Shown: positions 1 to 9,203, numbered from the stretch's first letter. The stretch: DNA of 64,000 nucleotides from Bacilli bacterium (GCA_017501465.1 JAFVWY010000010.1:62001-126000), one strand, 5' to 3'. Program-made: numbers and translations. Notes: generated by a model not told the origin, from the letters alone.

Positions 1-39
1 CGATCAGTTGTATGATCGTAACAACTAAAAACATTATAC

Positions 40-68
40 TTGCATAAAATGTTATAATTTGATATAAT
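40..68 (+). promoter_or_regulatory. Predicted sigma-A promoter for the HNH-like/rsmD/coaD unit
   Basis: TTGCAT (40-45), a 17-bp spacer and TATAAT (63-68), with TG just upstream of the -10. It lies 30 bp before the first start codon and probably drives the three closely spaced genes up to coaD. Confidence 0.75.
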
Positions 69-98
69 TTATTGAAATTATTATGAAAGAGGAATCTT

Positions 99-425
99 AT
101 GGATAAAAAAGAAGCATTACTAATTTGGGAACACGAGTATGGAAGTCTTGAATATGCCTATGATATAGTTGGCCGTAAAATTAAAAGAGAAGACTATATG
201 GTAGAAAATCAAGTTGGTTGGGTTGTTGCATATATGCGACCACTTAATGCTGGTGGTACTACTGATGATGGTAATACTATTATTTTGCATCACCATACTG
301 CATCAGAAAAAGGTGATTCTTATCCAGAATTTTTTGTTGATTCAAAAAAATACATTGTTAAACATGATGAAATCGAAGATTTCTATTATATTGAATCAAC
401 AGATAATAGAGATGATGAGCTATAA
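99..425 (+). CDS. Small HNH-fold protein with the catalytic His replaced
   Basis: A 108-residue protein preceded by an AAAGAGG ribosome site. The middle (about residues 25-90) follows the layout of small HNH endonuclease domains: a GR-x-I-K-R stretch, GW followed by two residues, RPLNAGG, an Asn, an HHH stretch with T-x-x-EKGD, then a YPEF tail. In active HNH proteins the segment after GW reads D-H-I-x-P-L; here it reads A-Y-M-R-P-L, so the metal-activating Asp and the catalytic His are both missing while the second His and the Asn remain. This suggests a fold kept for DNA or RNA binding or as a structural relic. It is followed 4 nt later by rsmD. The family assignment is from pattern only; activity loss is inference. 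Confidence 0.6.
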   Translation: MDKKEALLIWEHEYGSLEYAYDIVGRKIKREDYMVENQVGWVVAYMRPLNAGGTTDDGNTIILHHHTASEKGDSYPEFFVDSKKYIVKHDEIEDFYYIESTDNRDDEL

Positions 426-428
426 TAT

Positions 429-977
429 ATGAGAATTATTGCAGGTATTAATAGAGGAAGAAAATTACAAACTTTAGAAGGTTTATCTACAAGACCAACT
501 TTAGATGGTACAAAAGAAGCAATTTTTTCTAGTTTAGGTGGTATGCTTCCTGGTTTTGTTGTACTTGATGTTTTTGGTGGTAGCGGAGCGTTAAGTTTAG
601 AGTCTATTAGTAGAGGTGCTAAGAAAGCATATATCTTAGATAATAATCTAGACGCAATCGAAATTATTAAGAAAAATGCACAAACATTAAACTCAATGAA
701 AGAACTAACTATTCTTTATGGAGATTACAAACAAATAATTAAAAGATTTGATAAATCAAAAATGTTTGATATTATCTTTTTAGATCCACCATTTAAATTA
801 AAAGTAATTGATGAATTAATCATCTACATTATTGAGAATGATTTATTGGCTGAAGGTGGATATATTGTTTGTGAGTATCCAAAAGAAGATGTTGTTCAAA
901 AACATTATGATGGTTATAAGGTTAAACTATGTCGAAGATATTCCAGTAGTGAGGTTTTGATTTTAGAAAAGGAGTAA
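429..977 (+). CDS. rsmD: 16S rRNA (guanine966-N2)-methyltransferase RsmD
   Basis: A 182-residue SAM-dependent rRNA methyltransferase that modifies G966 of 16S rRNA during small-subunit assembly. The SAM-binding motif I (DVFGGSGALSLE) is at residues 47-58 and the catalytic motif IV DPPF at 119-122, followed by a terminal SSEVLILEK strand usual for the family. Length is normal. It begins 4 nt after the HNH-like gene and ends 4 nt before coaD. The rsmD-coaD pair is conserved across Bacillota (ylbH-ylbI in Bacillus), which supports the call. Confidence 0.96.
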   Translation: MRIIAGINRGRKLQTLEGLSTRPTLDGTKEAIFSSLGGMLPGFVVLDVFGGSGALSLESISRGAKKAYILDNNLDAIEIIKKNAQTLNSMKELTILYGDYKQIIKRFDKSKMFDIIFLDPPFKLKVIDELIIYIIENDLLAEGGYIVCEYPKEDVVQKHYDGYKVKLCRRYSSSEVLILEKE

Positions 978-981
978 AAAT

Positions 982-1461
982 ATGCGTATAGGTGTATATC
1001 CTGGGACTTTTGATCCAATTACTAATGGTCATCTAGACATTATTAAAAGAGCTGCAAAACTTTTTGATAAGATTTATGTAGTTGTTCCCAATAATGTCAA
1101 TAAGAAGACTTTATTTAGTGTAGAAGAAAGAATGGAGTTAATTAGAGAAACAACTAAAGACATTCCAAATATTATTGTTGATAAAACATCTTTACTTACT
1201 GTTCAGTATGCTAAACAAGTTGGATCAGATACTATTATTAGAGGTTTAAGAATGGTTAGTGATTTTGAATATGAATTACAAATGGCTGCTTTAAACAAAT
1301 CACTAGATAATGAAATAGAAACTATTTTTATTATGAGTAGTCATCAATATTCATTTTTATCAAGCAGTAGTGTAAAAGAAATGGTTGGTTTTAATGCTGA
1401 TGTAAGTGAATTTGTTCCAAATATAGTATCAACTGCATTAATGAAGAAATATCAAAAATAA
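982..1461 (+). CDS. coaD: Phosphopantetheine adenylyltransferase CoaD
   Basis: A 159-residue nucleotidyltransferase that adenylylates 4'-phosphopantetheine in the penultimate step of coenzyme A synthesis. The T/HxGH-type nucleotide site is visible as TFDPITNGH (residues 9-17), and the C-terminal SSSSVKE stretch (127-133) corresponds to the family ISSTxVR motif. RGLR at about 87-90 is also conserved. The ribosome site (aaggag) lies inside the end of rsmD. Its last 24 bp overlap convergently with the end of the YlbJ-like gene, with no terminator between them. Confidence 0.96.
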   Translation: MRIGVYPGTFDPITNGHLDIIKRAAKLFDKIYVVVPNNVNKKTLFSVEERMELIRETTKDIPNIIVDKTSLLTVQYAKQVGSDTIIRGLRMVSDFEYELQMAALNKSLDNEIETIFIMSSHQYSFLSSSSVKEMVGFNADVSEFVPNIVSTALMKKYQK

Positions 1462-2358
1462 TAATGTGTTAATTAGTATTTGATAAAATCTTCCAATTAA
1501 ATATTGATTAATAAAGTGTCTATTATTAGGCACTTTTTTTATTTCATTAAGTGATTGAAGTATTATACATAATCCACATGATGAAATAAGTAAAGATATT
1601 AGAATTTTTTTTATATTTAATGAAATAGGATATTTTATTAAGTTATTTATTCCACTTGTCACTTCTAAAAAATCAAATATAATCTTTAAGTAAATATTTA
1701 AATCAATTGTATAAATAAGGGACTTAATAATATTAATAAAATAAAATATGATGAAAACATTAAATAAGATTAATGTTGAATTATTTAATAATTTAAAAAT
1801 ATCACATTTATCAAAGTTTGTAACATTTTTAGTATTTTTATGTTTATGTATAATCAACAATAAATAATTAGTAAAAATATTGATAAATATTATATAATAG
1901 GATAACTCCATAAGCTTATTCTCTTTACAAAAATTAATAATAAACAAGGGGTTTATAAAAGAACATGATTTAAGGAGGATCATAGTATCATCATAACTTA
2001 TCTTGTTTTTTTTATAAGATGAAATGATATTAATAATGGAAGTCGGGTTACCAAGAAAAATACTACTTACAAATAATGAAATGCTATAGGTAGAATCAAA
2101 TACTTTAAATAATGGTTTTAGTTTGGATAATAAAGTTTGTGTTATCTTATTATTTATTAAAATATTAGACATAATATACATAGGTATAATTGAAGGTAAT
2201 AGGACTTTTAAAAAAATATTGAAAGTATCATAGGTTGTGGTTTGAAGTATTTGGGTGTTATTGATGAAAAAAATTATATAAAGTAAGGAAAAACAAAATA
2301 AAAAAAGATAACTCATACACATCATTAATAGATATGATTGGTTATCTTTTTTTATCAC
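1438..2358 (-). CDS. YlbJ-like polytopic membrane protein
   Basis: A very hydrophobic 306-residue protein with about eight predicted membrane segments. The repeated pattern of a helix, a Pro-containing turn (VLLPSIIPMY, FLGNPTSIINI) and a second half of similar design is that of YlbJ, a nucleoside-recognition/Gate-domain protein required for spore cortex formation in Bacillus. Position also fits: in Bacillus ylbJ lies next to ylbH (rsmD) and ylbI (coaD), although here it is on the opposite strand. Its start overlaps the amidase stop by 4 bp (ATGA), so the two are probably translated together. Sequence conservation is loose, so the family call is moderate and a sporulation role is inferred. 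Confidence 0.6.
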   Translation of the reverse strand: MIKKDNQSYLLMMCMSYLFLFCFSLLYIIFFINNTQILQTTTYDTFNIFLKVLLPSIIPMYIMSNILINNKITQTLLSKLKPLFKVFDSTYSISLFVSSIFLGNPTSIINIISSYKKNKISYDDTMILLKSCSFINPLFIINFCKENKLMELSYYIIFINIFTNYLLLIIHKHKNTKNVTNFDKCDIFKLLNNSTLILFNVFIIFYFINIIKSLIYTIDLNIYLKIIFDFLEVTSGINNLIKYPISLNIKKILISLLISSCGLCIILQSLNEIKKVPNNRHFINQYLIGRFYQILINTLLFLIFLH

Positions 2359-3050
2359 GGAATTAACAAAGTAGCACCTGGGAAAATAGTATTTGAATTC
2401 AAATTGTTTAGCTCTTTTATTTTTTTAACAGTTGTATCATTGGTTGTCGCAATAGAATATAAAGTGTCATTGGGTTTAATAATATAGGTTTTGATACTAG
2501 GTTCACTATAAGGAAGTTGAAAATACTCGGTAATTGCTTTGACAACTTGTTCAGCTAAAACTGGCCATTCATAAATTAGCCTAAAAGCATCGCTTTCGTT
2601 ATCTGCAAATCCATATTCAATAATCATTGCGTTATTTGGATTGGTATCTCTTAATATAAAATAATAGTCTTTACCTAATCGATTAAGTCTTTGGTAGACA
2701 TTACGGATTGGTAAGCCTGCTTCTTTTAATTTTACTGCAATCATACGTGCAAGCTCTCCACTATCTCTAATAGAATAGATTATTTCTCCCCCTTTGGAGC
2801 CACCATTATTTATATGATTGGAGATTAGTATATCAGTTGTTTTTGATCCAAATTCTTTAATTCTATTGGTTCTTTCCCTGGGTGGTAGAGTTTCATCGTA
2901 TGTTCTAACTAAAATCGAGGGAATTCCTAATTCGTCAAAACGCTTTTTTTGATAGTTTGAAATTTTACTCGTTAATTCTTTTTCTTTAAAATAAATGTTG
3001 CTTCCTCCACCTGGATCAAATCCACCATGTCCTGCATCAATAATTACCAT
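2355..3050 (-). CDS. N-acetylmuramoyl-L-alanine amidase (Amidase_3) with C-terminal LysM, no signal peptide
   Basis: A 231-residue peptidoglycan amidase cleaving the lactyl-Ala bond. Amidase_3 spans roughly residues 1-185, with the zinc ligands in DAGHGG (His8), a Glu in KEKEL (about 24) and SNHIN (His about 79), and the catalytic Glu in IIEYGF (about 145). One LysM module (about 188-231) would bind glycan. There is no signal peptide: the protein starts directly at the first beta strand. This resembles mother-cell lysis enzymes such as Bacillus CwlC and Paenibacillus CwlV, which also lack one. The start has no clear Shine-Dalgarno and sits 6 nt after the preceding gene, suggesting translational coupling. 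Confidence 0.88.
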   Translation of the reverse strand: MVIIDAGHGGFDPGGGSNIYFKEKELTSKISNYQKKRFDELGIPSILVRTYDETLPPRERTNRIKEFGSKTTDILISNHINNGGSKGGEIIYSIRDSGELARMIAVKLKEAGLPIRNVYQRLNRLGKDYYFILRDTNPNNAMIIEYGFADNESDAFRLIYEWPVLAEQVVKAITEYFQLPYSEPSIKTYIIKPNDTLYSIATTNDTTVKKIKELNNLNSNTIFPGATLLIP

Positions 3051-3056
3051 AATTTT

Positions 3057-3302
3057 TTACTGATTATATGTAATTTGGGTAGTTGGTGGATATGGGGTGT
3101 AATTATAATAAGGATAGTAATTTGGTTGGTAAACAGGATATGGATATGGGTATGGATAGGCATAATATGGAGCTTGGTATGTTTGATTGTTACCACAACA
3201 CTTGTTATTTAACCAAAGAGGTGCTGAAATAATAGCTGCTCCTGCTAGTAAAGGCAACCAAAGTCTTTCACCATTTTGCCCTTTTACTAATTGATACTGC
3301 AT
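3057..3302 (-). CDS. Tyr/Pro-rich small protein, possible spore-coat-like protein
   Basis: An 81-residue protein with a strong AAAGGAGG ribosome site. A short hydrophobic stretch (about residues 15-31, LPLLAGAAIISAPLW) precedes an Asn/Cys segment (NNKCCGNNQ) and a C-terminal half built almost only of Tyr, Pro, Asn and Thr with PYPYPYP runs. Such Tyr-rich low-complexity tails occur in spore coat and exosporium proteins of Bacillota, and the two genes downstream (amidase, YlbJ-like) fit that idea, but no family is recognised. It is the first gene of the leftward cluster; the 267-bp AT-rich gap upstream of it must hold the promoter. Confidence 0.6.
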   Translation of the reverse strand: MQYQLVKGQNGERLWLPLLAGAAIISAPLWLNNKCCGNNQTYQAPYYAYPYPYPYPVYQPNYYPYYNYTPYPPTTQITYNQ

Positions 3303-3515
3303 TTATGTGCCTCCTTTCCTTCATTTTATTTTATGAAAATAAAAGAAAAAGGGGATAGGCTTTTAAACAAAAAATAGGAATTTTTCATTAAGTAAAAAGC
3401 GACAAAAAAACACTTTTTATCCTTTTTTTCATTATAATTCGTTTTGAAAAATAATTTTTGAAATATAATTTTACTTTTAGTTCTTTAAAAAACAATTTTT
3501 CTTTTTAACCTTTAG
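3303..3515. other. AT-rich divergent intergenic region
   Basis: Separates the leftward sporulation-like cluster from the glycogen operon. It contains long A and T tracts and, on the minus strand, a TATAAT-like box near 3431-3436 without a good -35. I see no RNA gene or riboswitch in it. Confidence 0.4.
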
Positions 3516-3544
3516 TTGATTAAAAAATAAAATAATGATATAAT
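3516..3544 (+). promoter_or_regulatory. Predicted promoter of the glycogen operon
   Basis: TTGATT (3516-3521), 17 bp, TATAAT (3539-3544), with TG one base upstream of the -10 (extended -10). It is 25 bp before the glgB start codon and is the only clear promoter ahead of glgBCDAP. Confidence 0.8.
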
Positions 3545-3569
3545 AAGTTGAAGAAAAGGAAAAAAAACC

Positions 3570-5414
3570 ATGATAGAAGAACAAGGAATTTATTTATTTC
3601 ATCAAGGTACTAATTATTTTAGTTATGAATTATTAGGCTCTCACGTAACTAACAATGGAGTTGTTTTTAGAACATGGGCACCAAATGCAAAAAAAGTTGC
3701 TGTTGTTGGTGAGTTTAATAATTGGGATCGCAATAAACATCAGATGACTAGAATTAATAATGAAGGTCTTTGGGAGATATTTATCCCTGGTGTTTGTGAA
3801 TTTAACTCTTATAAATATGCGATTAAAACTAAAAGTAATAGATACATTTTAAAATCTGATCCTTACGCTTTTCATTCAGAACTTAGACCTAATACGGCTT
3901 CTAAAGTATATGATTTAAAAGGTTATCATTTCAATGATACAAAATGGATGAAAAATAGAAAGGTAAATCATTATTACAATAAACCTTTAAACATCTATGA
4001 AGTTAATTTGGCATCATGGCGTACTTATGAGGATGGTAATTTCTTTGACTATGTTAAACTTGCCCATGAACTAGCTGACTATGTTAATAAAATGGGTTAT
4101 ACGCATGTTGAATTAATGCCAGTTTCTGAGTATCCGTATGATCCTTCATGGGGTTATCAAGTAACCGGATTTTATAGTATTACATCTAGATTTGGTACTC
4201 CTAAACAATTTATGGAGTTTGTTGATATTATGCATCAAAATAATATTGGTGTTATTGTTGATTGGGTACCAGGTCATTTTTGTAAAGATGCTCATGGTTT
4301 AATTGAGTTTGATGGATCAATGCTTTATGAACCTAGTAACCCTAAGAAAAGAGAACATGCTGGCTGGGGCACTAGAGCTTTTGATTATGGTAGATGTGAA
4401 ATTCAAAGCTTCTTAGTTTCAAATGCAATATATTATTTAAAAGAATATCATATTGATGGTTTAAGAGTAGATGCCGTTTCATCAATGCTTTATCTTGATT
4501 ACTGTAGAAATGAAGGAGAATGGGAACCTAATACTTTAGGTACTAACATTAATTTAGATGCCGTTGCTTTTATTAAAAAACTGAATAAAACAGTTAATAA
4601 ATTATTCGATGGTGTTTTAATGATTGCTGAAGAAGCAACAACATACCCAAAAATTACTGCTCCTGTTGAATATGATGGGCTTGGTTTCAATTATAAGTGG
4701 AATATGGGTTGGATGAATGACACTTTGGCTTATGCCAAGGTAGATCCTATTTTTAAACAATATGAACATAATCGGATAACTTTCCAACTGACTTATGCTT
4801 ATACAGAAAAATTTATTTTGCCAATATCGCACGATGAAGTAGTTCATGGTAAATTATCCTTAGTAAACAAAATGGCTGGAGATTATGATCAAAAGTTTAT
4901 GTCATTACAAACATATTACATGTATATGATGAGTCACCCTGGTAAAAAATTAAACTTTATGGGGAATGAGATTGCTCAAATTATTGAATGGCGTGATGAT
5001 AGAGAGATTGATTGGTTATTGCTTCAGTATCCAAAACATATTGACTTTCAACATTTTATAGCTGACTTAAATAAAATATATTTAAAAAATAAACCATTCT
5101 ATAGTTTAGATGATTCTTGGGATGGTTTTAATTGGCTAATAGTAGATGATAGTGGTCATAATACATTTACTTATGAAAGAATCGATCAAGAAGGCAAAAA
5201 AATTATTGTTGTTTTAAATTTTTCATTTGTCGAATGGCAAAATTATTCTTTCGAAGTTGAAAATGGTACATACAAAATTATATTTGCTAGTAACGATATT
5301 AAATATGGTGGTGCTAATAAATTAATAGGCACTACTAAAACCGTTAAAAATGGTAGATTAGTATTTAATTTACCAGCTAACTGTGGAATTTATTTTAGAA
5401 AGGTAGAAAAATAA
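3570..5414 (+). CDS. glgB: 1,4-alpha-glucan branching enzyme GlgB
   Basis: A 614-residue GH13 enzyme that transfers alpha-1,4 segments to make alpha-1,6 branches in glycogen. A CBM48-like N-terminal domain (about residues 20-110, with VVGEFNNWD) precedes the catalytic barrel. Catalytic residues are visible: nucleophile Asp301 in DGLRVDA, the acid/base Glu in MIAEEAT (about 354-355) and the transition-state Asp in SHDE (about 422). A C-terminal beta domain follows. Length is typical for the shorter GlgB forms lacking the extra N-terminal module. First gene of a tight glgBCDAP operon: it ends immediately before the glgC start. Confidence 0.97.
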   Translation: MIEEQGIYLFHQGTNYFSYELLGSHVTNNGVVFRTWAPNAKKVAVVGEFNNWDRNKHQMTRINNEGLWEIFIPGVCEFNSYKYAIKTKSNRYILKSDPYAFHSELRPNTASKVYDLKGYHFNDTKWMKNRKVNHYYNKPLNIYEVNLASWRTYEDGNFFDYVKLAHELADYVNKMGYTHVELMPVSEYPYDPSWGYQVTGFYSITSRFGTPKQFMEFVDIMHQNNIGVIVDWVPGHFCKDAHGLIEFDGSMLYEPSNPKKREHAGWGTRAFDYGRCEIQSFLVSNAIYYLKEYHIDGLRVDAVSSMLYLDYCRNEGEWEPNTLGTNINLDAVAFIKKLNKTVNKLFDGVLMIAEEATTYPKITAPVEYDGLGFNYKWNMGWMNDTLAYAKVDPIFKQYEHNRITFQLTYAYTEKFILPISHDEVVHGKLSLVNKMAGDYDQKFMSLQTYYMYMMSHPGKKLNFMGNEIAQIIEWRDDREIDWLLLQYPKHIDFQHFIADLNKIYLKNKPFYSLDDSWDGFNWLIVDDSGHNTFTYERIDQEGKKIIVVLNFSFVEWQNYSFEVENGTYKIIFASNDIKYGGANKLIGTTKTVKNGRLVFNLPANCGIYFRKVEK

Positions 5415-6605
5415 ATGCAAAAAAACAAAAAATGCTTAGCAATGCTATTAGCAGGGGGACAAGGTAGTCGTCTTTTAGCGTTAACAACGAAAGTTGCAAA
5501 ACCTGCTGTATCTTTTGGTGGCAAATACCGTATCATTGATTTCCCACTTTCTAATTGTACTAATTCAAAAATTGATACTGTCGGTGTTTTAACACAATAC
5601 CAACCATTAATTTTAAATGATTATATTGGTAATGGTGCTCCATGGGATTTAGATAGAAACTATGGTGGTGTACATATTTTACCTCCATATCAAGCAAAGG
5701 ATAAGAGCGCTTGGTATTTAGGTACTGCCAATGCAATTTATCAAAATATTGATTTTATTAAAAATTATAATCCTGAACATGTAATTATCCTATCTGGTGA
5801 CCATATTTATAAAATGGACTACGCTGATATGTTAGATACTCATATTGATAGAAATGCTGATTGTACTATCGCTACATTAGAAGTTTCATATGAAGAAGCT
5901 AGTCGTTTTGGTATTATGAATACTGATAAGGATATGAGAATTGTTGAGTTTGAAGAAAAACCAAAAGTTCCAAAAAATAATCAAGCATCAATGGGAATTT
6001 ATATCTTTAAAACGGACAAACTAATAAAGTATTTAGAAGAAGATAATGCGGTAGAGGATTCTGCACATGACTTTGGTAAAAATATTATTCCTAATATGTT
6101 AGACAATAATGAATTAATGGTAGCTTATCCATTTAAAGGTTATTGGAAAGATGTAGGTACTATTGAAAGTTTATGGATTGCAAATATGGACTTATTAGGA
6201 GAGCAACCTAATTTTGATTTATATAACCCATACTGGAAAATTCATTCTAGAATCTCTGGTGTTACTCCACAATTTATTGGTCCAAACTCTCTAATCGAAA
6301 ATTCAATTATTAGTGGTGGATCTAAAGTACATGGTCGCGTTGTAAATAGTGTTATTGGATCAAATGTTGTTATTGAAGAAGGTGCTGTTGTTGAAAATAG
6401 TGTTATCTTTAATAATGTTGTTATTAAAAAAGGTGCCGTAGTTAATTATGTTATTTTAGATGAAGACGTTGTAGTTGGTGTTAATGCTAAAGTCGGTGAA
6501 AAAGATGCTACTAGTAAAGGTATTACTGTTATTGGTAGAGGTTATGAAGTAGCTGATAATGCTATAATAGGCAAAGGTTTAAATATTGAAAAGGAGGTCA
6601 AATAA
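5415..6605 (+). CDS. glgC: Glucose-1-phosphate adenylyltransferase GlgC (catalytic subunit)
   Basis: A 396-residue enzyme making ADP-glucose from glucose 1-phosphate and ATP, the committed step of glycogen synthesis. The nucleotide-binding GGQGSRL is at residues 14-20, the regulatory/substrate region [15 protein letters not shown] follows, and the catalytic Asp lies in [10 protein letters not shown]. The C-terminal third is a left-handed beta-helix with repeated hexapeptides ([19 protein letters not shown]). The start directly abuts the glgB stop. It is paired with glgD, as in Bacillus and clostridia, where GlgC and GlgD form a mixed oligomer. Confidence 0.97.
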   Translation: MQKNKKCLAMLLAGGQGSRLLALTTKVAKPAVSFGGKYRIIDFPLSNCTNSKIDTVGVLTQYQPLILNDYIGNGAPWDLDRNYGGVHILPPYQAKDKSAWYLGTANAIYQNIDFIKNYNPEHVIILSGDHIYKMDYADMLDTHIDRNADCTIATLEVSYEEASRFGIMNTDKDMRIVEFEEKPKVPKNNQASMGIYIFKTDKLIKYLEEDNAVEDSAHDFGKNIIPNMLDNNELMVAYPFKGYWKDVGTIESLWIANMDLLGEQPNFDLYNPYWKIHSRISGVTPQFIGPNSLIENSIISGGSKVHGRVVNSVIGSNVVIEEGAVVENSVIFNNVVIKKGAVVNYVILDEDVVVGVNAKVGEKDATSKGITVIGRGYEVADNAIIGKGLNIEKEVK

Positions 6606-7715
6606 ATGGGAACTGCAGGAATTATTTTTTCTGATGGTAGATTTTCTCAAGTTGATGAACTAGTTAGAAAAAGAACAGAAGCATCAATACCTTTTGGAGG
6701 TCGTTATCGTTTAATTGACTTTGCCTTATCAAATATGGTAAATGCGGATATTACACAAGTTGCTGTAATTGCAAGAAGAAACTATCAATCATTAATGGAT
6801 CACATTGGTAGTGGTAAAGATTGGGATTTATCTAGAAGACATGGTGGCATCACAGTATTCCCACCTTTTGGTAATTATAAAAGCGGTAATATTTATGATA
6901 ATCCAATTGAAGCTTTACAAGGAATTATCGGTTTTATCACTAAATGTCCAGAAGAAAATCTAATTTTAACTGAATGTGATAGTGTTAATGTTATTAACTA
7001 TGAAGATGTTATTTCTCAACATGAAGATAATAATGCTGATATGACTATAATATATCGCGAATGTGAAGTTAAAGACTTATATGCTGAACACTTAGTTGTA
7101 GAAACTGATGATTTTGGTCGTGTTACAAGTGCAGGTTTAGTAAATGAAACTAAAGGTGTTCAAAAAGTTGGTGTTAATGCGCTAGTGATTAAGAGAAAAT
7201 TATTACAATCTCTATTATATGAAGCTGCTGCAAAAGGTGCTAACTCATTAGAACAAGAAATTATTATTAATAATGTATCTTCTCTTAGAATCTTTGGTTA
7301 TAACTATACTGGGGCATATTTAAGAATTAATTCACTTGAAAACTATTTTGCCAATAATATGGCATTACTAGATGAACAAGTAAGAAAAGATTTATTAGAA
7401 ACAGTGCCAATTTACACAAAAGTAAGAGATTCAGCACCTACTAAATATGGTAAAAATGCTAAAGTCGAAAATAGTTTCATTGCAGATGGTTGTGTAGTTG
7501 AAGGAACTGTTATTAATAGTATTTTATTCCGTGGTGTTAAAGTTGGTAAAGATACAGTTATTAAAAATTGTATTTTAATGCAAGATACAATGGTATTAGA
7601 AAAAGTACAATTAAACTGTGTTGTTACAGATAAAAATGTAACAATAAGAGACCATCAAGAATTATCTGGCTGTAGTAAATTACCATATTACGTTGCCAAA
7701 AATATGATGATTTAA
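6606..7715 (+). CDS. glgD: GlgD, regulatory paralogue of ADP-glucose pyrophosphorylase
   Basis: A 369-residue paralogue of GlgC. The N-terminus keeps the fold (FGGRYRLIDFALSNM) but lacks the GG-x-G-S-R-L nucleotide loop, having FSDGRFSQVDEL instead, and the catalytic Asp region is altered (LTECDSVNVINYED). This is the usual pattern for GlgD, which modulates GlgC rather than catalysing. A beta-helix C-terminus is present. Its start codon follows the glgC stop with no gap, and its ribosome site (AAGGAGG) lies inside glgC. Confidence 0.95.
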   Translation: MGTAGIIFSDGRFSQVDELVRKRTEASIPFGGRYRLIDFALSNMVNADITQVAVIARRNYQSLMDHIGSGKDWDLSRRHGGITVFPPFGNYKSGNIYDNPIEALQGIIGFITKCPEENLILTECDSVNVINYEDVISQHEDNNADMTIIYRECEVKDLYAEHLVVETDDFGRVTSAGLVNETKGVQKVGVNALVIKRKLLQSLLYEAAAKGANSLEQEIIINNVSSLRIFGYNYTGAYLRINSLENYFANNMALLDEQVRKDLLETVPIYTKVRDSAPTKYGKNAKVENSFIADGCVVEGTVINSILFRGVKVGKDTVIKNCILMQDTMVLEKVQLNCVVTDKNVTIRDHQELSGCSKLPYYVAKNMMI

Positions 7716-7730
7716 TAGGAGAAAAATGTT

Positions 7731-9194
7731 ATGGATGCAAAAAAAATTGTTATTGTAGCTTCTGAATGTCAACCATTTTTCGCATCTGGCGGTTTAGCAG
7801 ATGTTATTGGTAGTCTTCCAACAAGAGTTGCAAAATTAATGAATGCGAATGGGGAAAATAATCAAGTATCAGTTATTTTACCTTTATATTCAAAATTTAC
7901 TAATCCTAAATACAGGAATAAACTTGTTTATATTGGACAAACAACAGTAAACCTTTCTTGGCGTAAGCAATACTGTGGTATCTTTAAATACGTTGAAAAA
8001 GGCATTACTTATTATTTTATTGACAATGAATATTATTTCAAAAAATCAAATTACTATGGCTATTTTGATGATGGTGAAAGATTTGCTTTCTTCTCAAAAG
8101 CAGCCATTGAAACAATGATTTATTTAGATATTATTCCTGATATCATTCACTGTCATGATTGGCAAGCAGGTTTAGTACCAGTATATTTGAGAACACTTTA
8201 CTATAATGATGAAAGATTTAAAGATGTAAGAAGAATTTTCACAGTTCATAATATTGAATACCAAGGTATTTATTCTTATGATGAAGATATCATTCAAGAT
8301 GTTTTTGGTATCCCAGCTCAAGACGGCTATATTTTAGAATATCGTGGACATTTAAATATCATGAAGGGTGCAATGGAATCTTCAAACTTTGTTAGTACGG
8401 TTTCTCCAACTTATGCTGAAGAAATTCAATACGCATATTTTGCAAAAGGCTTAGAATTTGAGGTTGAAAGAATAAAACAAGAAGGAAAACTTAGAGGCAT
8501 CTTAAATGGTATTGATAAGACTTTCTACAATCCAGCTAAAGACGATGCTCTATTTGTAAAATATGATAAGAAAACTCCTGAATTAAAAGCTGAAAATAAA
8601 GTTCATTTACAAGAAATGTTAGGCTTAACAGTTAATAAAGATATTCCTCTAATTGGAATGGTTACAAGACTTGTTAGCCATAAGGGTATGGACTTAGTAA
8701 AGGCTATTTTAAGTGAAGTCTTAAAAGAAAAAGTTCAAGTTGTAATACTTGGAACTGGTGATAGTTCTTATGAATGGTTCTTAAGAGATATGGAAAGAGC
8801 TTATCAAGGTAAACTATCTGTTATTATTGCATTTAACCAAGATTTATCTCGTAAGATTTATGCTTCTAGTGATTTATTCTTAATGCCTTCTTTATCAGAA
8901 CCATGTGGTTTAGCACAAATGATTGCATGTCGTTATGGTGCGTTACCAATTGTTAGAAAAACAGGTGGTTTAGCTGATAGTATTAAAGACTTTAGTCTTG
9001 CCAAAGGTAATGGTTATGTGTTTGATAATATTAATGCAGATGAGTTATTAGCAAAAGTTAAACAAGCATTAGCTGATTATGAGGATAAAGCTTTATGGGC
9101 AAAACATGTTAAAGCTGCGATGGCTTGTGATTTTGGTTGGACTGCTTCTGCTAAAAAATACGTAGAAATGTACGAAGAATTATTAAACAAGTAG
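7731..9194 (+). CDS. glgA: Glycogen synthase GlgA (GT5)
   Basis: A 487-residue glycosyltransferase elongating alpha-1,4-glucan from ADP-glucose. GT5 signatures include CHDWQAGL (about residues 142-149), VHNIEYQG, NGIDKTFYNP and the C-terminal SLSEPCGLAQMIACRYG nucleotide-sugar site followed by KTGGLADS. An oddity: the N-terminal KxGGLADV motif reads ASGGLADV (about residues 18-25), so the Lys that contacts ADP-glucose in Escherichia coli GlgA is absent. This variant may be normal in this lineage. It lies 15 nt after glgD in the operon. Confidence 0.95.
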   Translation: MDAKKIVIVASECQPFFASGGLADVIGSLPTRVAKLMNANGENNQVSVILPLYSKFTNPKYRNKLVYIGQTTVNLSWRKQYCGIFKYVEKGITYYFIDNEYYFKKSNYYGYFDDGERFAFFSKAAIETMIYLDIIPDIIHCHDWQAGLVPVYLRTLYYNDERFKDVRRIFTVHNIEYQGIYSYDEDIIQDVFGIPAQDGYILEYRGHLNIMKGAMESSNFVSTVSPTYAEEIQYAYFAKGLEFEVERIKQEGKLRGILNGIDKTFYNPAKDDALFVKYDKKTPELKAENKVHLQEMLGLTVNKDIPLIGMVTRLVSHKGMDLVKAILSEVLKEKVQVVILGTGDSSYEWFLRDMERAYQGKLSVIIAFNQDLSRKIYASSDLFLMPSLSEPCGLAQMIACRYGALPIVRKTGGLADSIKDFSLAKGNGYVFDNINADELLAKVKQALADYEDKALWAKHVKAAMACDFGWTASAKKYVEMYEELLNK

Positions 9195-9203
9195 GAGAAA
9201 ATA

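Noticed and set aside
3027-3212. Trp/Ile-rich plus-strand ORF opposite the Tyr/Pro-rich gene
   Set aside because: Composition is the complement of TAT/CCA repeats; the minus-strand gene has the strong ribosome site and fits its operon.
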